Assembly (NCBI GenBank): GCA_913009215.1
Contig: CAJVXG010000036.1
Span: 1 to 11,212, forward strand
DNA length: 11,212 nt
Direction: 5' to 3'
DNA from: an uncultured Gammaproteobacteria bacterium
Lineage (GTDB): Bacteria; Pseudomonadota; Gammaproteobacteria; Acidiferrobacterales; CAJVXG01
A program made the position numbers and the translations under genes. Shown in pieces: positions 7,069 through 11,212 of the stretch (within the stretch, counting starts at the first letter, position 1; each line of letters starts with the position of its first letter). The notes beneath the pieces were generated by a model that was not told the origin of the DNA, did not search any database, and saw only the letters and a list, made by a program, of their open reading frames with translations.

Positions 7069-7097
7069 TGGCTTTATTGAGCGCCCTTCCCTAAAAT
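7068..7097 (+). promoter_or_regulatory. Candidate promoter of the rubrerythrin gene
   Basis: TTGGCT (7068-7073) and TAAAAT (7092-7097) are separated by 18 bases. The -10 has five of six consensus bases; the -35 is weak and would need an activator, which agrees with the abutting OxyR site. The start point would fall near 7104, leaving a leader of roughly 70 bases. Confidence 0.55.
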
Positions 7098-7110
7098 TGA
7101 GCCAACTCAA
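7097..7110. promoter_or_regulatory. FNR/CRP-like palindrome at the expected transcription start
   Basis: TTGAG-N4-CTCAA is a perfect inverted repeat (ATTGAG-N4-CTCAAT when extended). Core TTGA-N6-TCAA spacing equals that of FNR/Anr boxes (TTGAT-N4-ATCAA), differing at the fifth base of each half. Its location over the predicted start site would suit a repressor rather than an activator. The regulator identity is uncertain. Confidence 0.3.
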
Positions 7111-7175
7111 TACAGCAACACGCTTGAGCTAGTAGGATTTTCTTACTCAATAACACACTACAACTGGAGGTTGAC

Positions 7176-7595
7176 ATGGCGCTAAAAGGCTCCAAAACCG
7201 AACAAAACCTGAAAGACGCCTTTTCCGGGGAATCCCAGGCGAACCGGCGTTACCTTTATTTCGCAGCAAAAGCCGATGTCGAAGGCTACAACGATGTCTC
7301 TGCTGTGTTCCGTTCTACTGCGGAAGGCGAAACCGGTCACGCCCACGGACACCTGGAATACCTGGAACAGTGTGGTGACCCGGCCACGGGCCTGCCTATC
7401 GGCGGCACCGCTGATAACCTGAGGGCCGCTGTTGCCGGAGAAACCCATGAATACACCGATATGTATCCGGGTATGGCCAGGACCGCGCACGATGAAGGCT
7501 TCGATGAAATAGCCGACTGGTTTGAAACCCTGGCCAAGGCCGAACGGTCCCACGCCAATCGTTTCCAGAAGGCATTGGACAATCTCGACGATTAG
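7176..7595 (+). CDS. Rubrerythrin, diiron domain only (no rubredoxin domain)
   Basis: Ferritin-like diiron peroxidase that reduces H2O2 to water. All diiron ligands of the rubrerythrin four-helix bundle are present: E19, E52 with H55 (ExxH), E89 and E92, and E123 with H126 (ExxH). Sequence landmarks are FSGESQANRRYLYFA (16-30), AEGETGHA and LAKAERSHANRF. At 139 residues it ends right after the fourth helix, so the C-terminal rubredoxin Fe(Cys)4 domain of classical rubrerythrins (about 190 residues) is absent. An external electron donor is needed. GGAGG lies five bases before the ATG, a strong site. It follows oxyR and sits behind a predicted OxyR operator, so peroxide induction is expected. 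A hairpin follows the stop and the Fe-S gene comes 55 bases later. Confidence 0.95.
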   Translation: MALKGSKTEQNLKDAFSGESQANRRYLYFAAKADVEGYNDVSAVFRSTAEGETGHAHGHLEYLEQCGDPATGLPIGGTADNLRAAVAGETHEYTDMYPGMARTAHDEGFDEIADWFETLAKAERSHANRFQKALDNLDD

Positions 7596-7603
7596 GACGA
7601 AGC

Positions 7604-7627
7604 GCATGGAGCCTTTCGGCTCCATGC
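7604..7627 (+). other. Intercistronic hairpin between rubrerythrin and Fe-S gene
   Basis: GCATGGAGCC (7604-7613) pairs perfectly with GGCTCCATGC (7618-7627) around a TTTC tetraloop, giving a 10-bp GC-rich stem beginning nine bases after the rubrerythrin stop. No T-run follows, so it is a poor intrinsic terminator. More likely it is a 3'-end stabiliser or partial attenuator that lets the rubrerythrin message exceed that of the downstream genes (inference). Confidence 0.7.
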
Positions 7628-7650
7628 ACATCGTTTCAGAATAAAGCATT

Positions 7651-8988
7651 ATGACTACTCAACAACGTGAAGGCAGTCTCGAAGCCCCAACCCGGCACCC
7701 GCTGGACTGGCTCTCCGATGATTTTTATAATGAAGAAACACTGAATAAGGAACTGGAACGCGTCTATGACATCTGTCATGGGTGTCGGCGCTGCGTCAAT
7801 TTATGTAATGCCTTCCCGACCCTGTTCGATCTGGTCGATGAATCCAGCACCATGGAAGTCGATGGTGTCGACAAGAAAGATTACGTCAAGGTCGTGGATG
7901 AATGCTACCTCTGCGACCTGTGTTATATGACAAAATGCCCTTATGTCCCGCCACATGAATGGGGTGTAGACTTCCCGCATTTGATGTTGCGCGCCAAGGC
8001 CATCAAGTTCAGGAAAGGACAAAGCAAACTACGCGACCGTATCATTACCAGCACCGACCGTGTTGGTAAATTGGCCAGCCTGCCGGTGGTGGTTACTGTG
8101 GTCAACAAGGCCAATAAAAGCAAATCCTTGCGATCCATATTAAGCAAGATTATGGGCATCCACCCCGATGCGCATCTCCCCGAGTACCATCGTCCCAATT
8201 GGCGCCAACGCCACAAGCGGCCGGATACTATGACCGATAAGGCGGGTGAACCACAAAAAGCAGCGGGCAAACTGGCCATCTTCGCTACCTGCTATGCCAA
8301 CTACAATGCCCCACAATTGGGCGAGGACCTGCTGACTGTATTGCATCACAACAATATTAAAACGCGATTAACCCCGGATGAGGTCTGCTGCGGCATGCCG
8401 AAACTGGAACTGGGTGATCTTGAGGCCGTGGCCCGCGCCAAGGAATATAATATTCCCATCCTGGCAAAGCTGGTGGATGACGGCTGGGACCTTAGCGGGA
8501 TCGTGCCCTCCTGCGTGTTGATGTTCAAACAGGAATTGCCATTGATGTATCCGGACGATGCCGATGTGAAAAAAGTGGCCGGGGCCTTTTACGATCCCTT
8601 TGAATACCTGATGCTGCGCCATAAGGAAGGAACACTAAAAACCGATTTCAAAAACGCCTTAGGCAAGGTATCGTATCACGCCGCTTGCCACCAACGCGTA
8701 CAGAACATTGGCCAAAAAACACGCCAGGCCCTGGAACTGGTGCCGGGCACCACGGTTGAGGTGCTGGAGCGTTGTTCAGGCCACGACGGCACCTATGCGG
8801 TAAAAAACGAGAGTCATGCCGCGGCCGTAAAGATCTGTCGTCCCATCACCAGAAAAATTCAGCAGTCGGCGCCGGATCACTACGGCAGTGACTGCCCGAT
8901 CGCCGGCACCCATATTGAAGACGTGTTATCCGGCGAAAAAACCGCGGAACACCCGATCCACTTGTTACGAATTGCTTACGGAATTTGA
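7651..8988 (+). CDS. GlpC/HdrD-like (Fe-S)-binding protein with CCG domains
   Basis: A 445-residue soluble Fe-S oxidoreductase related to heterodisulfide-reductase and GlpC subunits. Two [4Fe-4S] motifs lie near the N-terminus: C42-C45-C48-C52 (CHGCRRCVNLC) and C85-C88-C91-C96 (CYLCDLCYMTKCP). Two cysteine-rich CCG domains follow. The first has C214 and the pair C246/C247 (DEVCCGMPKLELGD). The second has C346 (YHAACHQR) and C375, but reads CSGH instead of CCG at 375-378. No membrane segment or flavin motif is visible. The family shuttles electrons between redox partners. Next to a rubrerythrin lacking rubredoxin it is a good candidate donor relay (inference). The ribosome-binding site is weak (AATAAAG), and the DUF3501 gene begins six bases after the stop. 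Confidence 0.9.
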   Translation: MTTQQREGSLEAPTRHPLDWLSDDFYNEETLNKELERVYDICHGCRRCVNLCNAFPTLFDLVDESSTMEVDGVDKKDYVKVVDECYLCDLCYMTKCPYVPPHEWGVDFPHLMLRAKAIKFRKGQSKLRDRIITSTDRVGKLASLPVVVTVVNKANKSKSLRSILSKIMGIHPDAHLPEYHRPNWRQRHKRPDTMTDKAGEPQKAAGKLAIFATCYANYNAPQLGEDLLTVLHHNNIKTRLTPDEVCCGMPKLELGDLEAVARAKEYNIPILAKLVDDGWDLSGIVPSCVLMFKQELPLMYPDDADVKKVAGAFYDPFEYLMLRHKEGTLKTDFKNALGKVSYHAACHQRVQNIGQKTRQALELVPGTTVEVLERCSGHDGTYAVKNESHAAAVKICRPITRKIQQSAPDHYGSDCPIAGTHIEDVLSGEKTAEHPIHLLRIAYGI

Positions 8989-8994
8989 GATGAA

Positions 8995-9576
8995 ATGACC
9001 AACCTGGAACGCAAAGACCTTTACAGTCTGGAACAATACACCGAGATGCGACCCGATTTTCGCAAGAAAATCATGGAACACAAAAGGAACCGCCGGGTAC
9101 AAATTGGTCGGCATGCCACCCTGCTTTTTGAGGACAGGCTGACCATGCAATACCAGATACAGGAAATGTTGCGTATTGAAAAAATATTTGAGGCCGATGC
9201 CATCCAGGAGGAACTGGACAGCTACAACCCGCTCATCCCGGAGGGCAGTAACTGGAAAGCCACCCTCTTCGTTGAATACCCGGATGCCAACGAGCGCAAG
9301 GACGCGCTGGCACAACTGATCGGTATCGAGAGCTGCGTTTGGATACAAATCGGTGACTGTGAGCTGATTCGCCCCATCGTCGATGAAGACCTGGAACGCG
9401 ACACCGAAGAAAAAACCTCGGCGGTGCATTTTCTCCGATTTGAACTGGACGAACCCATGATCACCAGAGCCAGGGCCGGTGATCGTATCCGCATGGGTAT
9501 TGATCACAAGAATTACCAGTACACCACAGAGTTGTCAGAGGCGATACGCCAATCGCTGTTAAACGACCTGTCGTAA
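8995..9576 (+). CDS. DUF3501 family protein
   Basis: A 193-residue protein I recognise as DUF3501, a family without established function. The N-terminal part (1-60) is basic and charged (LERKDLYSLEQYTEMRP, KRNRRVQIGRHATLLFED). It then carries MLRIEKIF and a hydrophobic-strand region (LFVEYPD, SCVWIQIGD), and ends in a segment with HFLRFELDE and YTTELSEAIRQSL. It has only two cysteines, no cofactor motif, no signal peptide and no membrane segment. It starts six bases after the Fe-S gene, so the two are surely co-transcribed. This rubrerythrin / Fe-S / DUF3501 order recurs in proteobacteria as I know it, which points to a role in the same redox module, perhaps as an assembly or docking factor (inference). 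Confidence 0.85.
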   Translation: MTNLERKDLYSLEQYTEMRPDFRKKIMEHKRNRRVQIGRHATLLFEDRLTMQYQIQEMLRIEKIFEADAIQEELDSYNPLIPEGSNWKATLFVEYPDANERKDALAQLIGIESCVWIQIGDCELIRPIVDEDLERDTEEKTSAVHFLRFELDEPMITRARAGDRIRMGIDHKNYQYTTELSEAIRQSLLNDLS

Positions 9577-9703
9577 ATAACCGGCCGCTTTGCAGGTCTT
9601 CTGTAAACATATACCTGATTAACAAGTTTTCTCCTCAAGACGCCTGGTCTACAATACGCCACAATCTAACGCGCCAAATTTTCTAGAACATGGGAGATAG
9701 TCA
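9577..9703 (+). promoter_or_regulatory. Intergenic region with candidate promoter
   Basis: TACAAT (9650-9655) is a five-of-six -10 match, with a weak TTTTCT at 9627-9632 as -35 (17-base spacer). It would give the Rieske fusion gene its own transcript starting near 9662. Upstream, GACCTG (9565-9570) and CAGGTC (9593-9598) form an inverted repeat that overlaps the end of the DUF3501 gene. It has a long loop and only a short T-rich follow-up, so it is a doubtful terminator. I see no OxyR-type site here. GGGAGA (9692-9697) is the ribosome-binding site of the next gene. Confidence 0.35.
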
Positions 9704-10330
9704 ATGAGCGATGCATTAAATTACCTGATCAAGGCCAGACCAGAGGCCATGACCAGTTATTTCACCTTCCTGAAAAAGGCCGGACAACACCTGGATCCCA
9801 AAACACGTGACCTGATCTCCGTGATCACCAAGGTGGATGCCCAGACCGACCCGGGGTTTCGTCAATATATGACCCGGGCCTTGCGCAATGGCGCCAGCCC
9901 GAACGAGATTATCGATGCCTTGTTAATGGCCTTCCCCACCCTGGGTCTGGCGAAGATTGTCTGGGCCACCAACATCCTGATTGATATGGATATCCCGGAA
10001 TTCCGGCCGGAAAATCTGTTCGCCGAACCGACCTGGCACGAAGTTACGGCTGGTAGTGAACTTAAAGATAATGATGTCAGCTATTTTGATTGCGATGGCC
10101 GCAGTCTGTTTGTTTACAAATCCGCTGACGCCATCAAGGTCTACGACAGCCGTTGCCCGCACCAGGTGACCAATATCCCCCATCTGGCCCTGGAAGGGAC
10201 ACACCTGACCTGTCCGAAACATCACTGGGCCTTTGATGTGTCTACCGGGAAATGCGTGGAAGTCGGCAACCGGCCCCTGAACCAGTTCGAGCATAAGCTG
10301 GAAAACGGCAAGCTGTTGGCGTACTGGTAA
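9704..10330 (+). CDS. Fusion of AhpD/CMD-like domain and Rieske [2Fe-2S] domain
   Basis: A 208-residue two-domain protein. Residues about 15-100 have the carboxymuconolactone-decarboxylase/AhpD helical pattern (LDPKTRDLISVITKV, RALRNGASPNEIIDALLMAFPTLGL). This segment contains no cysteine at all, so the CxxC thiol centre of AhpD peroxidase reductants is missing. Residues about 110-208 are a Rieske domain: C151-x-H153 and C170-x2-H173 (CPHQVTN... CPKHHWAFDVSTG) bind a [2Fe-2S] cluster, with a ferredoxin-type C-terminus (LENGKLLAYW). No signal peptide is present, so it is cytoplasmic. GGGAGA precedes the ATG. It lies downstream of the OxyR/rubrerythrin cluster with its own candidate promoter. 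A role as an electron carrier in that cluster is inference; it could instead belong to an unrelated oxygenase-like pathway. Confidence 0.88.
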   Translation: MSDALNYLIKARPEAMTSYFTFLKKAGQHLDPKTRDLISVITKVDAQTDPGFRQYMTRALRNGASPNEIIDALLMAFPTLGLAKIVWATNILIDMDIPEFRPENLFAEPTWHEVTAGSELKDNDVSYFDCDGRSLFVYKSADAIKVYDSRCPHQVTNIPHLALEGTHLTCPKHHWAFDVSTGKCVEVGNRPLNQFEHKLENGKLLAYW

Positions 10331-10333
10331 GTA

Positions 10334-11194
10334 TCAGTCCTCGGCGAGTTGTATTATCAGCGCCTTCATCCTGCGGCGGGCCTGGCGGTTGTATTGATTA
10401 ATCGCCAGCGCCCTTTGATAAAACTCCAATGCTTTTTTATATTGACGCATTTTTTGTAATGCCCTGCCCATACTGACATAGGCCTCGTCTTTATTCGGCA
10501 CCAGTAATATTTGTTTTTTATACATGGCCAGACTGTCCGGGTAACGCTTCTGATTTAACAAGAGCGCGCCATAGTGATCATATATATGCGCGTACTGCTT
10601 TTTTGTCCCATGCCACTTGATTAATCTCCGGTAAATATTCTCCGCTTCATTGTTCTTTTTCTGACGCTCATAAATCAGTGCGACTATTAATTGCCCTTCC
10701 ACGGTATCCAGCTTGCTGATCGCGGCAGCCTGTTGCAGGGCCAGTGCCTTGCTGCCGCCCATCATACGCGGTGCCTGCATATAATAATTTGCCAGACCAA
10801 TACGGGCGTCAATGGATTCGGGGTCCAGTCGGGCGGCGGCCTCAAAGCCCCGACGTATCTTCGGTGCCAGAAACGCCTGTCGTATAAAGTTACTGTAGCG
10901 CGCACTCTCACCATAGGCGCGAGCCAGCCAGTAATGATATCGGGATTGATCGGGGCGAAGATTGCTGGCCTGCAGCAGCGAGGTCGCGGCAGGACGGTAT
11001 TGCCCCATCTGGAACAGGCTTCGTCCCAGGTAATAATGCGCCAATACATTTTTCTTGTCCTGTTTTAACAATGCTGCAAAATATTGTTGGCTTTTCTGAT
11101 ACTGGTGTTTCTGGAAATATTGAATTCCCGGCTCACTGGCAACAAGTTGTGCACTAAAAACGCACAAACAAAAATAATACAATATTCTTTTCAA
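10334..11194 (-). CDS. Exported TPR-repeat protein
   Basis: A 286-residue tetratricopeptide protein with a signal peptide: positive start MKR, hydrophobic core to about residue 18, likely cleavage near VAS/EPG (residue 20). Helical TPR-type repeats cover about 24-100 (YFQKHQYQKSQQYFAALL; AHYYLGRSLFQMGQYRPAATSL; YHYWLARAYGES). They then resume after a middle block with the motif YYMQAPRMMGGSKALALQQ, and at about 215-280 (AHIYDHYGALLLNQKRYPDSL; AYVSMGRALQKMRQYKKALEFY). It should be a periplasmic protein-protein scaffold of unknown partner. The start is TTG with GGGAAAG just upstream. It converges on the Rieske fusion gene, with only 3 bases between stop codons. Confidence 0.85.
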   Translation of the reverse strand: MKRILYYFCLCVFSAQLVASEPGIQYFQKHQYQKSQQYFAALLKQDKKNVLAHYYLGRSLFQMGQYRPAATSLLQASNLRPDQSRYHYWLARAYGESARYSNFIRQAFLAPKIRRGFEAAARLDPESIDARIGLANYYMQAPRMMGGSKALALQQAAAISKLDTVEGQLIVALIYERQKKNNEAENIYRRLIKWHGTKKQYAHIYDHYGALLLNQKRYPDSLAMYKKQILLVPNKDEAYVSMGRALQKMRQYKKALEFYQRALAINQYNRQARRRMKALIIQLAED

Positions 11195-11212
11195 GATCTT
11201 TCCCGGAATAAT

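Noticed and set aside
7604..7635. Rho-independent terminator after rubrerythrin
   Set aside because: The stem is strong, but it is followed by ACATCGTTTC rather than a T-run; kept as an intercistronic hairpin.
7182..7649. 155-codon minus-strand ORF opposite rubrerythrin
   Set aside because: The Phe/Gly/Val-rich translation is the mirror of the conserved diiron gene, and its start lies inside the gene-flanking hairpin region.
8965..9507. 180-codon minus-strand ORF opposite DUF3501
   Set aside because: The plus-strand frame has clear operon context and family resemblance; this one has no ribosome-binding site or motif.
9704..10020. AhpD alkyl hydroperoxide reductase partner
   Set aside because: The CMD-like segment has no cysteine, so AhpD thiol chemistry is impossible; only the fold resemblance is kept.

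Overview
The window reads as a chromosomal segment of a gammaproteobacterium. The support is a YicC/Gmk pair, an RNase PH-RdgB pair, and an OxyR whose two redox cysteines fall at residues 199 and 208, the numbering known from the enterobacterial protein. Moderate GC, and a rubrerythrin / Fe-S protein / DUF3501 set, would fit an environmental microaerophile or sulfur oxidiser. That lifestyle is inference, and I cannot name a genus. No RNA gene, IS element, CRISPR array or attachment site was recognised, and no gene-free stretch exceeds 300 bases.

Left block, 1-1177, minus strand: yicC overlaps the start of gmk, which runs off the left edge. Middle block, plus strand: a compact Ser/Thr protein kinase overlaps a PP2C phosphatase (TAGTG junction). 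These are followed by a markedly AT-rich CapA-type lipoprotein gene, then rph and rdgB. In E. coli rph and yicC are divergent neighbours, so the kinase/phosphatase pair and capA look like cargo placed inside a conserved housekeeping junction.

Right block, 6092-9576, plus strand: oxyR, a short rubrerythrin without its rubredoxin domain, a two-cluster Fe-S/CCG-domain protein and a DUF3501 protein. Upstream of the rubrerythrin lies a near-canonical OxyR tetrapartite site (ATAG-N7-CTAT-N7-ATAA-N7-CAAT). It directly abuts a plausible -35/-10 pair, the textbook layout for OxyR activation. A perfect 10-bp hairpin separates the rubrerythrin from the Fe-S gene. After a 127-base gap comes a fusion of a cysteine-free carboxymuconolactone-decarboxylase/AhpD-like fold to a Rieske [2Fe-2S] domain. 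A TPR protein on the minus strand converges on it and ends 3 bases away.

The most interesting system is this right block. My hypothesis is an OxyR-switched peroxide-reduction module in which the rubrerythrin's missing rubredoxin is replaced by electron carriers encoded beside it: the 2x[4Fe-4S] CCG protein, DUF3501 and perhaps the Rieske fusion. The second point of interest is the kinase/phosphatase pair next to an envelope-type CapA lipoprotein.
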